This document shows, one piece after another, positions 54,176 to 64,000 of a stretch of 64,000 nucleotides of DNA. The number at the start of each line of letters is the position of its first letter. Position 1 is the stretch's first letter. The notes beneath the pieces are model-generated. The model was not told the origin of the DNA, searched no databases, and saw only the letters and a program-made list of their open reading frames with translations. The position numbers were made by a program, and so were the translations under genes. Origin of the DNA: Zasmidium citrigriseum (taxonomy: Eukaryota; Ascomycota; Dothideomycetes; Mycosphaerellales; Mycosphaerellaceae); the NCBI GenBank assembly GCA_002786025.1, contig NHNW01000047.1:248001-312000 (forward strand). The letters are read 5' to 3'.

Positions 54176-54565
54176 AGGAATCGCAAAACCGAGAGATACG
54201 AAATCGCGAACAACCTGTAAATAGCACAACAACAACAGCAACCCTGCGAATAGCAAGAAATAGAGATCTGATAACGAGTCCGAAATGAAAGAGTAGAAGC
54301 TTGAATCAGATTTCGTTCTTGGCGACATCTCCTCATTGTCCGACTCCTACGTGCCAAGTTATTACTCGTGTCTCAGATTATGCTCGTCATCCAGGTAGAA
54401 GCCAGCTCTTTTCCTCCGTGCCTTGTCCTGGTAACCGAGAATTCCGATGATGCATGTCTGCGCTTTTCACATGCTATTTCCTTTCCTCTTATGCAGACCC
54501 GTCCGTCCGATCCATCTACTGTCACAACGCCGAAACAATGCATGCGCCGGATCGTTCATTAGACA
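54176..54565. other. Intergenic between convergent genes
   Basis: 3' flanks of the quercetinase and glutaminase genes. Nothing else is seen. Confidence 0.45.
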
Positions 54566-56874
54566 TTACATTTCCGTTCTGCGTCTTCTCTTCTTTCCAT
54601 AGCCAGGCGGACTTGATGATCCTGACTCCTTTCCGTACCCTGACGGCGTCGTTGATCCGGAAGAAGCTGGCTGCAACTCCGTCCAAAGTCCCTGCTGAAA
54701 TGCGGCGATCGAGAAATGCGTTCCCACCGTACTCCGCCCTTTATTCGCGATCCATAAGCCTGCGTTACTGCCCGAGACGTAGTACTTCGTGCCGAAGGGA
54801 ATGTTATTCTTTCCGTTGGTCATGAAGGCGTGCGTTGTATTGACGATGGTCTGTTGGACTTGGGTGGAAGAGATGGCTGCTGTCATGATATCTGTGAAGA
54901 AGAGTCAGTCAGAATGTAGAGGATCGGAATGAATGGGCACATACTCCAATCCGTGAGGGCCCAGTCCACGCCTTTGTCTGAAGGTGGACCAGCCCATGCG
55001 AGTCCTGCTTCTTGGACTTGCGAGAGATACCATCTGCCCTGCAGATCCCACGCGGATTGAGGGAAGGTGCTCAAGTTCAAAAACACATCCGGGAAGGATG
55101 TGAAGATCACATTCCAGGTGTCGTCGTCGCCGTAATTGTAGGTGAAATGCTTGCTGGTGTTGGGCGAGTTGCCGTCCAGCCCGAGCCCTTGGTTGTAGAT
55201 CTTGTGGGCCCAGCCCTGCGCCGTATCCGAATAGCTCGTGTTGTCTAACAATTTGCTTGCGGCTGAGAGACCAATAGCGGATTGCATTGCAAGGGCCGTC
55301 TGATTAGGAGATCCAGGAATTGCATCAACACTGATGAGTTGGCTTGATGGGTAAAGTCCATTCTCCACCAGGTACTGAGCCCAGCCATCCAACAGTGACT
55401 TGTATTGCTCGGTGTAAGAATCATCGCCAGTCAGTTGTTGGTATGCGTACATCAAGATGAACACTGTTGATGTCTCGAATAGTGGCATGTCTTCTGCATT
55501 TCCATCGTCGTGTCCAGTTGCATTCGGATAGTGTGCACCCATGTCGTGGATCACGTATGGCTTCGGCCATCGTCCCGAAGCCAGGTAAGATAGAGTTGGC
55601 TTGAACAGGAGGATGATGAACTCTGGGTTCAAGCTGATGTAAATTGGCCAGGATTGGAAGATCAGATCGACAGTGTTCATGTTGCCATTGCTCGAGATCT
55701 CCTTCAAGAATGCACTTGGTGAAGCGCTCAAGTCGTCTGCTGGGACCTAGAAAGATATCAGTAATGACTGTGAGTCTCTTCAGGGAGGTATAGATACCGC
55801 CAACTCGATAGGAGCAAAAGCTTGCCGCAAGCTCGCTTCACAGATATCCGCGTACTGGCTGCCAAACTCGCTCGACACCGATTCCGTCCTTGAACGAACT
55901 ATTTGATCAAAGGTCAACGAGTACGAGAGAGCTTCGCTGTAGTGCCCGAGGAAGAAGCTCACTGCCTCCGGAACTGTCGGCCACTGCGTACGATAGTACC
56001 CAGTCTGTGTATTCTCCAGGTAGTCCACCAGCTGCTCGCGATCGAACCCCACAGCGAATAGGGCACTGTTCCCGCTGCTTCCAACATCACCCAGGTCTTT
56101 GGAGAAGCCAACAAGGTCGGATCCAGAAGAACATGTCGCAGATGATTGGTCAAAAGATCCACTGGAAGCAAATGTTGAGTACACATCACTTGGATCTCCG
56201 CACGTGTAGGTGGTATCGCTAGATCCAGCATCTGTCGCAAATATCACAGATCCCCATGTGGCCATATCGTTGTTCTCCGTAAACGGAATCTGGTTGGGGT
56301 TGAAAAAGGTGAAGTAGCCATAATCCCCAGTCGTCGTGTATGTGATCTCAGAAGCGCCATTCTGAGCCGTCCAGGTCTGATCGATGGCACTGAAGACTTG
56401 AATCTCGTGGTCACTTGAGCTGGTGCTTGTGGCGTTGACGGTCAAGTACGAGTATGGCAGCGAGTGCAGCGCGAAATCTTCCGTCTTTGGGTACACCGGA
56501 GAGAAGAAGTCCAGGGTGAAATCGACCTTGGGCGTGCTGACCTGGAAGTACGTGTGTAATGAAGAGTAGCTCACACCCTCTGTCGTTGCTGCTTCAATGC
56601 CGCCGGTGATGCCTTGAGGGGCGCCAAACAACGCATATGTCGTTCCGTCAACTCGAGCCAGTATAGGCCATGTCAATTGCGTGCCAGTCCAGAACTGAGG
56701 TTGAGCCGTAGCGATATCCGAGAGAAGATTCCCAGGGACCCAAGTGGACAAATACGGGCTCTTGACGGCCAGCGGGTAGGACGGGAGCTTCGCGGTGCTG
56801 GTTGCAAGGCCATGTTTCGGAGCAGCAGCGAAGAACAGGGCGCAAAGGAAGTCAAGCGCCAGCCAGACCCTCAT
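54566..56874 (-). CDS. gtaA: Secreted glutaminase GtaA-like
   Basis: Three exons, 56874-55798, 55746-54945 and 54891-54566, encode 734 residues from the ATG at 56874, whose MRVWLALDFLCALFFAAAPKHG is a signal peptide. An in-frame ATG at 57093 would add 73 residues. The body follows the GtaA/DUF4965-DUF1793 order: LPSYPLAVKSPYLSTWVPG, FWTGTQLTWPILARVDGTTYALFG, VDFTLDFFSPVYP, then WPIYISLNPEFIILLFKPTLSYLASGRWP, YVIHDMGAHYPNATGHDDGNAEDMPLFET, VENGLYPSSQLISVDAI, and KHFTYNYGDDDTWNVIF. Family members hydrolyse glutamine to glutamate. The C-terminus after SIAAFQQG is a Ser/Gly-rich basic tail. Introns are 51 and 53 bp. Confidence 0.84.
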
Positions 56875-58798
56875 AATGACGGACGACAGAGCCGGAGGAC
56901 AGGTTGGAGAGTGCCATGTAGTTCCTGCGAGCGCGACGACATCTTGTATGCCGCAACGGGCCCACACAAGCCAAAGCCAAACAGCTATTATTGCAGCCAC
57001 CAGCAGTAAGGTTACCCTGCCGCGAGACCTGCGGGAGCGGTAGGGAGATTTGTCGAGGGTCGCACCCAAAAGAGATGAAGAAGGGTGAGGCATGGTGATT
57101 TGTTGCCGCGAGGAATGCAGTGCCCGATTCAGCGGTCCATGAACGCTATACCCGTGTACTCAGCTGACGTGCATCCTATCAGCATCGCTGCAATTCGCCT
57201 GGGATGGCCGCGTTGGTAACGTACTCGGTCGATCAAGGTGGAGGAACGGTTTTGGCGGATTCAATGTTGTGTGCAGAGGAGTTCGTGCTGCGGAGCAAGG
57301 AAGACGTGATTCCTTCTCCCCCACTTTCCCTGGTCGGGCGGCATCCAAGGAGAGGGCTTGTCATTGGGCGTTGGAGGCTGGGATGCAACGATTGACTTCC
57401 CCGACCCCGATCTTTCTGCTCACAACAAACGTCTCGCATCACCTGACGACGTCGTGTCAACGTGTATTCGCATGGGGCTATTGAAACGCTGCAGTAGTGC
57501 TGGCAGGATTGATATTGAGCACCGAGCACGCCAAGCAAGAAGGCAATTGCGCGACGAGGTCGATTCCGCGACTGCCAACGTGGACGCACGCGGCGAGTGG
57601 AGTGCATCGTCGGACGGGAGGTAGTGTTGCGAGCAGGGAGGAGGGATGGAGGATGCCAAGAGGAGGTGGTGAGGATGGAGGATGTCGCATCACCAGCCAC
57701 GGGGCGGGAACGAGGCAAGAACCATGGCAGATGTCGTGAAAGCAAGTCGTTCTTGAGCTGTTCGAGCACTCGGTTTAGCAGGTGAGGTCGGGATTGACGT
57801 GGTGTTGGCGCCGGCATCCATCCGTGCCATTCTTCATCTTCGGCCCGAACTATCTTCAAGATCCCGAGTCCTGTCGCGCATGAGGCACTGCGATGTATTC
57901 CTCAATTGAGCTCTTTTTCGAACATGTTTCGCAGGCAATCGCCCTATCTGACAGCGTTGGTCACTTCGTCAGCAACGACCGCAATCATGACTGATACGAT
58001 TCCGAACCTTCTCCTTGCTGCAGTGACCCAACACGCCCTACATTGCCCTGTTGTGGGCCGCTCTGGTCCTTGCTTTCCTTTTCGAGCAAGCAAAGCAGGA
58101 CTCTTCACGCTCTTCACGCCTCACGTTCGTTAAAGTCCACTCCAAACCGGTCCTCAGACACCCTCATCCGCTCCGCAACAGCCGCCATCGTCATTTCACG
58201 CCTTGAACCGCTCAAGCTCCCCATTTTCATTTGCTAACAACAACATCCAACAGCGAACAAGAAGTCGATAGCCTTTCATCACGGTTACCGAGGCCACCCA
58301 TCATGGAGAGTTTCTACCATCTCAACGCCAGGACCCACACTTGTTTTGTCGTAGGGCGCATCTCCGGTTGAGTCTCCTATATTATTGAGTCAGATCCTAC
58401 TTTGATTACATATACTCCCTCAGCGTTCGTGGGATTCATACATCAAAGTATATACTCACCTTGTACCTACTTCACCTTCCTGTTCCGAACCGAGCTAGCA
58501 TCCGGCGACCGCCTACATGTATCTCTCTAGCTCTGCCCAGAAACACTACACATCACGCCTATCTACCGCGCCTATCAGTTCTGGATCACCAAGACGGCAC
58601 TCAAGACATTGGCAAGACCCAAATCACAGGATAATTCGGCCATCTCTGGACCTTTCTTTTCATTTCGTTTCGGTCGTAACCTCTTTGATCTCTAAAATTC
58701 GTTCCCTCTCGTCCAATCCCTTGCATTCTCATCATACAAACCGCCTCCCGATACATCTATCCAACGCAGGTTATATAACAAATATCGCAGGCCTTCAA
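56875..58798. other. 1.9-kb region between two minus-strand genes
   Basis: Left part to 57093 is an in-frame upstream extension of the glutaminase (alternative start). The rest holds only short frames without family signal and the 3' flank of the permease gene. Confidence 0.45.
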
Positions 58799-60302
58799 CT
58801 ACGTATACGACGAGCTGGAGCAGGCGAAAGACCCTCTGACGCTACCGGAGTTGTACTCGTTGATAATGTCCTGGACCGAAGCGTACGTGCCGAGACCCAG
58901 GGTCGCGATTCCTATACCGAGACAGAAGAGGTTGAGGATGGTGAGGGAGATGTTCCTCCAGTGGGCGTTCCACTTGCCCTCCTTGATCAGGCCGAACCAG
59001 AACAGCGCCGGGAAATAGAAGCTGAAGCCGGAGATGAAGAGGGACGAGATAATACCCAGGAGGGCGTTGAAGAATGGGATGGCCTCGGCGATCACCCAGC
59101 CGACGATGGTAATAACGGCGATGAGGACAATCCAAACGGTCCATCCCTTGGCGTTGTGGATGTAGCGGATCAAGGAGTTCTTGAACGCACGGTCGAGGAT
59201 GTATCTGGCCACAACAGTACCGTTGATGGACCCAGATATGAAGATGACAGGCAAAGCAACACCGAAGGCGACTCGGGAGACCGTGAAGCTAGACGACAAG
59301 AGCGCCGGCGACTTGACATCCACACCGACGAACGCATAGATCAGGGCACCGGTCAGGGTGTAAATGAAGATTTCCGTCAGACCCAGGGTCCAGATGCTCT
59401 TGACGTAGTCCTTTGGAGTGTGCATCTCGTTCATGAAGGAGAACTGGCAGACTGCGAAGGAGTAGGCGAAGATGATGTTGGTCGTCGACAGGAAGGCCGA
59501 GTAAAGGGTGGTGCCTGGCGGAGGCCAGAGGGTCCAGGGGACAGCCGAGAGACCGCCAGGGGCTTGGTGTGCCTCGATACCGGTAGCGATCATGGTGATG
59601 AGGATGGCGACGATGATGCTGACGAAGTCGACGTATCCAAGCCATGCAAAATCGTGGAAGGTAGGTGGGAGGGCGAGGGCGAAGAGGATGATGGCCGACA
59701 CCACGGAGAACACCAGTGCGCATACCCCGGGAGAGTCAACGATTCTGATCCACGCAATCGTACCTGGAAGTGTGTTAGTGGTGGCTTGAAGAGCTCCGAG
59801 CGAATGTGGGAGACTCACCAGTAAGAGCGTGCGATCCGACCAGAAGCACCAGGAAGAGGACGAACATGACGCTGCAAAGCTCGTAGCCAAACTTGCCCCA
59901 AATGAGCTGCACCGCATCCGAGTAATGCCCAACGTGAGGGTACTTCAGCTTGACCTGGCCGACGACGTAGCTGGTATAGATGGCGACCAAACCGAGACCG
60001 ACAGTAAGAATAACACCCGGAACCATGCCGACAGTCGCAAAGGCGCTGGGGACACTGAGGGAGCCCAGGGCGATGGCCTCCACGATCAGGCAGATGGTCA
60101 ATTTGCCCCATCCCAATCGCGAGAACTTCTGCTGACCCTCGTGGACGGTCATCTGCTCTGTGAGAGCAAGCTCTGGGTCGGAGGCCTTCTCCTTGGACAT
60201 GCCGCCGGCTTCGTAAGGCTTGTCGGCGCTGACCTCGTCGTCAGAGGCTGCCTTGTATCCTCCATCGCGGAGGTCGCCGTACTCGGTCCTTCCTGTGGCC
60301 AT
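58799..60302 (-). CDS. Amino-acid permease of the AAAP family (Mtr-like)
   Basis: Exons 60302-59819 and 59763-58799, joined by a 55-bp intron (GTGAGT..TTCCAG), encode 482 residues. The start is the Met of MATGRTEYGDLRDGG. An in-frame ATG 81 bp upstream is less likely. After an acidic cytosolic N-terminus there are about 11 membrane helices. Helix 1 opens KLTICLIVEAIALGSLSVPSAFATVGMVPGVILTVGLG. Further motifs are YSDAVQLIWGKFGYE, AFSYSFAVCQFSFMNEMHTPKDYVKSIW (as FAYSFAVCQFSFMNEM) and the late FFNALLGIISSLFISGFSFYFPALFWF. This is the fungal neutral/aromatic amino-acid permease type (Neurospora mtr). It would import amino acids with protons at the plasma membrane. Substrate range cannot be read here. 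Confidence 0.88.
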
Positions 60303-62545
60303 CGTGAGGGACGAAGTCTTCTTGGCGGGGTCGAAGGATGGCAGGCGTTGACGACAGACGAAGGTCTGAACCGGAGCAGTCACCAGTTGATGGTGGGAGG
60401 TCTGGAGGCAGTCGCTGCTAGAGAAGAAGGTTCAAGGGACGCGTGCAGCAGAAGAGACGGTGTCGACGGTGCTTTTTGAAGGGGAGTGGATCAGTGGTGC
60501 TTCTAGTGCCGCCCGCTTGCAGCTGCTCAGCGAAATCAGTGTGTCATGGTTCGGCACTCTGCGAAGGATGAGACGGCGATGCAATTGCGGATCTGTGCAC
60601 GCGACAGACCAGGCCACTCTGTTGGAAAGGACCGCAGAAGATACGGCGCTGCGTGGTGGTGCTCCCATTGCCACTTACGCCACTGCTCGATCGGCTACGA
60701 TAACCATTATGCTTTTGTTCTGCAGCTCATAAGCAGGATGCCCCTTCGAAGATGCGGCGAACGGAGGGCATGACACGGTGGAGACGCGCAAAACCCAAGG
60801 ATGGCAGAATTTTTGAGTTCCATCGGTGACGTCTTGAGCGCGCGGGCAAGCCACACCCGGCGAGCGTATCTCGACTTGACTGCAGAAAGAAGCAACGCCA
60901 GAGATATAAGCCGGCCTGCCGTGCAACCGGAGGATTGATCGCACTGGACGCGCGCCTACACAAGCTTCCTTGTCGTACCTCGACATGTAACCTCGTGCTG
61001 ACTTCCTGCAGCGCTTGGCAGCCTCCTCATCACCATCATCCCAGAGGCACACTTCGAAGAGGAATATCCATCCGAACAATGGCAGCAAATCGATAACGAC
61101 ATCGAATCTGGTCACCCCCAACATCTCTCTATCGCCGCACACGTCGCACATCGACCCTGCGCGAACATACCTTGCCGTCGATGCTCTCGTTTCAACACCA
61201 CCACGCTGGCAACGAATAGCCACAGAGCGCCTCAGCCGCACAGACTCGGCTTTGGATCCCGTGGACTCCTGAGAAGCTTCCATCCGACCTTCTCCCAGTT
61301 TTCGTCTGTCAACAACTTCCTTTTCTATATTTTTCGTACGTCAAAGTTCATGCACCCCAGAAGCACGGCAAGATACGGCCTTACGTGATTACCATCTTGC
61401 AACTTGTCACGGCTTCTGTTCTCCAGCTTTCTCCACAAGGGACCGGAATTTCGTCAATGCAGGTTTGAAATCCAGACGCTGGGAGATGGAAGTGAGCCGT
61501 TGTTCACGAGAACTTTCCAGACTTTGTTGTGTGCTTGGCACCGGTCCGCTGGACAAGACTCGGAGACCGATGAAAGATTTTTCGCAGCGACTACTCTTTC
61601 TACTAACGAAGGTCCGCTTCGGTTTATTCGACGGCGAATGTGAGACATTTCTCGCATATTCTCATCAAGCTGTTTCTCTGCCTTCGAGACGAGCAATTCG
61701 GCTTCTCGCAGAGGAAGGTTACGGCGACTGAACACGGCCCGAGCCCAATCTCAGTTCCGAGAATAGCCGCATCGGGAGCATCCGACACCAAAATCACCTC
61801 ACATCTGTTGAGGTGGCACGAGATGTGGTATACCATGGGCTGCAGCTGAGGGGCTCGAATGCACCAAACATTCGCTCGGTCGCTGACCGAAACTAGTCGA
61901 ATGCGCCTTCCGACCAGAACGTCTGGATCTTGAAACAGGCAAGTGGGCAGAGCAGTTGCTTCCTTCCTCAAGGAGGACTTTCGCGCTGCAAGACCGACGA
62001 CCTCGGGAGTCGACGCAATACACCAGTGCCGCAAGTACGCGCATAGAGTTATGCCATGAACGCGCAATGCATCGCAGTAAGTGGGCTATTCTCGATCGTC
62101 TCAACTCCATCATTGCACGGCAGACAATACTGTCCAACACCAATCCAGCTTTTCCATGCACTCAACCGCATGCGAGAAGACGCCACATGAGGACAGTGCG
62201 ACTCGTCCACCTCAGCTCTGCTAACACTAAGTACAACGGCCAACGCAGCCCGCTTCACAACATGCGTATGGCGTTCTCTGAGCGGGAGGCCTCTCTGAGT
62301 ACCTGCTACGCCCCCGATGATTGAATTTCTTACGATCGCAGGTCGGCCAGGGATGCGGCCTCAGAAGGCGACCTGTGCAACACGCAGCACCTGCGGGCGA
62401 ATCTGAGCCTGCTCAGCCCCTCGAGCACGTTGGGAATGTGAATATGAATAGGTGATTGCTGAAGATCATTACTCGTAAAGGTCTGTTTCAGAATTTCCTC
62501 TTGATACGCAGCGACCACTGATCACTAGCCTTCACAATCTGTTCA
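60303..62545. other. 2.2-kb divergent intergenic region
   Basis: Mostly promoter of the permease (left) and of the membrane protein (right). A plausible 3' splice site with a CTGAC branch point near 61,010 precedes a protein-like stretch (AHFEEEYPSEQWQQIDNDIE, to about 61,200), but no start exon or end could be found. A 202-codon minus frame (60675-61283) has no domain. Confidence 0.4.
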
Positions 62546-64000
62546 ATGGCGGAGAGTCAGTGTCTTGAAATCTCGTTCCCATCACGGTCCTCTCTTTCAC
62601 TTCCTTTCTCGCTAGACTCCCAATCTACTGCGGTCTCGGACAGAGCTGGCGTACCTTACGCAGAGCTGCCATCAGAAGAGAATGAGACAGAATACACATA
62701 TACCGAAACCGACGATTCGCACAGCGCGAAGGCTACCTTCAACGTGTCAGCAGTGAACGCACCGCCTGATAGTCAAAACGCTTTGCTTCCCAACAGCGAC
62801 TCACATCATGTTCGACCCTGGACACGGCCAAGAACTTGGTTTCGTACGAATCGGTCTCAGACGCGGCAGCCACACGACAATCCATGGCGGCCTTCATTCA
62901 GACGAACGGGTCCCATTCTTGGTCTTACCTCACTGGCGTTCATCCTCCTCAGCATTCCTGCCTCTGCACTTGTGCTCGCTCTCTCAAACGGAAGGCCAGT
63001 CGACCAATGGAAAGTTCAACCGAGCGTCTACATCTCCGTCCTCACTGGCATTGGCAACAAAGCACTGGGGTTTGCCAGCATCCAAGGAGCGATCATCACC
63101 TGGTGGGTGAAGGCCCTCAAGGGCACGACTTTAGGTGACCTGCACTACGACTGGCCCATCGGCAACGGCGCATTCAACTTTCTGAGTCGCAGGCACTTCT
63201 CCATGCTGACAGTCACGTCGATCTGCGCCTTTGCAATCTTGTTCGATGCGATCCTTCTCCAGAGCGCTACGTACACCATCGAATCGAATCTAGAGGAACC
63301 AGTGACTTTGCGAGTGGCGCTTTCACCTGAGATTCCGACCAACTATACAGCGACTGGTGTGCACTGGAATCCTGATAACCCATATCTCAACGCCGAATAT
63401 AGTCCTGGAATCGAGCCTATTCGCCAGCAATGGACCGACCGACTTGCAATACCTTCGCCACTGCAAGGCTGCGAGGGCGAATGTACTGCAACAGTACGTG
63501 CAGCAGCATTGGCACCGATCCCGTGCTACGACATCTACACTTCACGGATAAACTTCACAGACGTTCACAGTCAGGAAGACATGGGCAAGCTACCCGAAGG
63601 ATGCAATCAGAAGTGGGACAATGTCCGTTGCAAGATGTTTGAACTTCACGTTTGGCCCTCACCAGAGTTCGGTCCCTCGGAGCTCATCAACGTTACCTAT
63701 GGAAGGTTCACATCTGGCGATCTCTCGGATAAGGAAGACTGTGCTGGCAACTATACTCTGACCACCTGTGCATTCCGCTCTGCCATCGCTGAGTACGATG
63801 TGGAGACTCAGAAAAACGCTTCCGTCACCCTGAAGAACGCAGATAATCCTCGAATTGTCGCCATCGCCAACAACACTGCCAGGGGTCAATATGCCCCTAA
63901 TGAGTGGATCAATACCACCATCGGCGGCATCGCCCTCCTGGGATCCATGGACTTCTATTCAGATGTCGGCATGTGGGGACCTGGCTCTGACACCCAATAC
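62546..64000 (+). CDS. Multi-pass membrane protein of unknown function, 5' part
   Basis: ATG at 62546 opens a frame with no stop to the window edge, 485 codons so far. The first 130 residues are Ser/Thr-rich and probably cytosolic. Hydrophobic helices lie at about 138-160 (LTSLAFILLSIPASALVLAL), 172-197 and 224-247 (MLTVTSICAFAILFDAILLQSA). From about 250 there is a large extracellular-like domain with many NxT/S sites and paired cysteines (QGCEGECTATV; EDCAGNYTLTTCAF). The plan, with helices then a long glycosylated loop, fits a group of large uncharacterised fungal membrane proteins. I cannot name it. The 3' end lies outside the window. Confidence 0.72.
   Translation, partial: MAESQCLEISFPSRSSLSLPFSLDSQSTAVSDRAGVPYAELPSEENETEYTYTETDDSHSAKATFNVSAVNAPPDSQNALLPNSDSHHVRPWTRPRTWFRTNRSQTRQPHDNPWRPSFRRTGPILGLTSLAFILLSIPASALVLALSNGRPVDQWKVQPSVYISVLTGIGNKALGFASIQGAIITWWVKALKGTTLGDLHYDWPIGNGAFNFLSRRHFSMLTVTSICAFAILFDAILLQSATYTIESNLEEPVTLRVALSPEIPTNYTATGVHWNPDNPYLNAEYSPGIEPIRQQWTDRLAIPSPLQGCEGECTATVRAAALAPIPCYDIYTSRINFTDVHSQEDMGKLPEGCNQKWDNVRCKMFELHVWPSPEFGPSELINVTYGRFTSGDLSDKEDCAGNYTLTTCAFRSAIAEYDVETQKNASVTLKNADNPRIVAIANNTARGQYAPNEWINTTIGGIALLGSMDFYSDVGMWGPGSDTQY

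Noticed and set aside
58517..59824. 435-codon plus-strand frame
   Set aside because: Antisense to the permease; its Asp/Glu/Gly/Arg-rich composition is the mirror of hydrophobic codons on the other strand.

Overview
The window is nuclear DNA of a filamentous ascomycete. Genes are dense and carry 0-4 short introns, mostly 48-96 bp, with GT..AG ends and CTRAY branch points close to the 3' splice site. The gene families are typical of Pezizomycotina: HET-domain genes, a GAF hybrid histidine kinase, GtaA-type glutaminase, secreted quercetinase and an Mtr-type permease. The single large repeat carries a CpA-directed RIP mutation signature. Placement in Dothideomycetes (Mycosphaerella-like) is inferred from general protein character only. 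I found no tRNA, rRNA, CRISPR or biosynthetic cluster.

Left part (1-30 kb), mostly core genes in order: the 5' end of a WDR6/Trm734-like gene (-), an Atg28-like coiled-coil gene (+), an alpha/beta hydrolase (+) whose stop codon overlaps that of a five-exon GPI-anchored secreted protein (-), a WDR68/TTG1-type WD40 protein with a long N-terminal extension (-), phosphopantetheine adenylyltransferase Cab4 (+), an F-box-like protein (+), a cytochrome b561-like membrane protein (+), a HET protein with membrane segments (-), ATP synthase delta subunit (+), a large disordered protein (+), a second F-box-like protein (-), the retromer sorting nexin Vps5 (+) and a TPR-MYND-SET protein (-).

Middle (30-38 kb): a 3.36 kb PIF/Harbinger-type DNA transposon with 25-bp terminal inverted repeats. 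RIP has removed nearly every CpA and TpG. The relic still shows a plus-strand Myb/SANT-like reading frame and a minus-strand nuclease frame that converge on a 24-bp-arm inverted repeat. About 4 kb of gene-poor sequence follows, holding one small zinc-ribbon-like gene.

Right part (38-64 kb), more accessory: a short O6-methylguanine methyltransferase-like gene (-), a GT34 glycosyltransferase (+), an MFS transporter (+), a GAF/HisKA/HATPase/REC hybrid kinase (-, five exons) with a diverged duplication of its 3' end just beyond it, two HET genes set head to head, a secreted bicupin quercetinase (+), a GtaA-like glutaminase (-), an AAAP amino-acid permease (-), and the start of a multi-pass membrane protein that runs off the right edge.

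The genes do not form one pathway. Most are independent housekeeping or environmental-response functions. Many adjacent pairs are divergent and share a promoter of 0.3-0.9 kb. The strongest signals beyond plain annotation are the saturated RIP relic with sharp edges, the paired HET genes, the overlapping stop codons, and several spliced genes that simple ORF scanning misses (WDR6 start, GPI protein, MGMT C-terminus, Vps5 N-terminus, terminal membrane protein).
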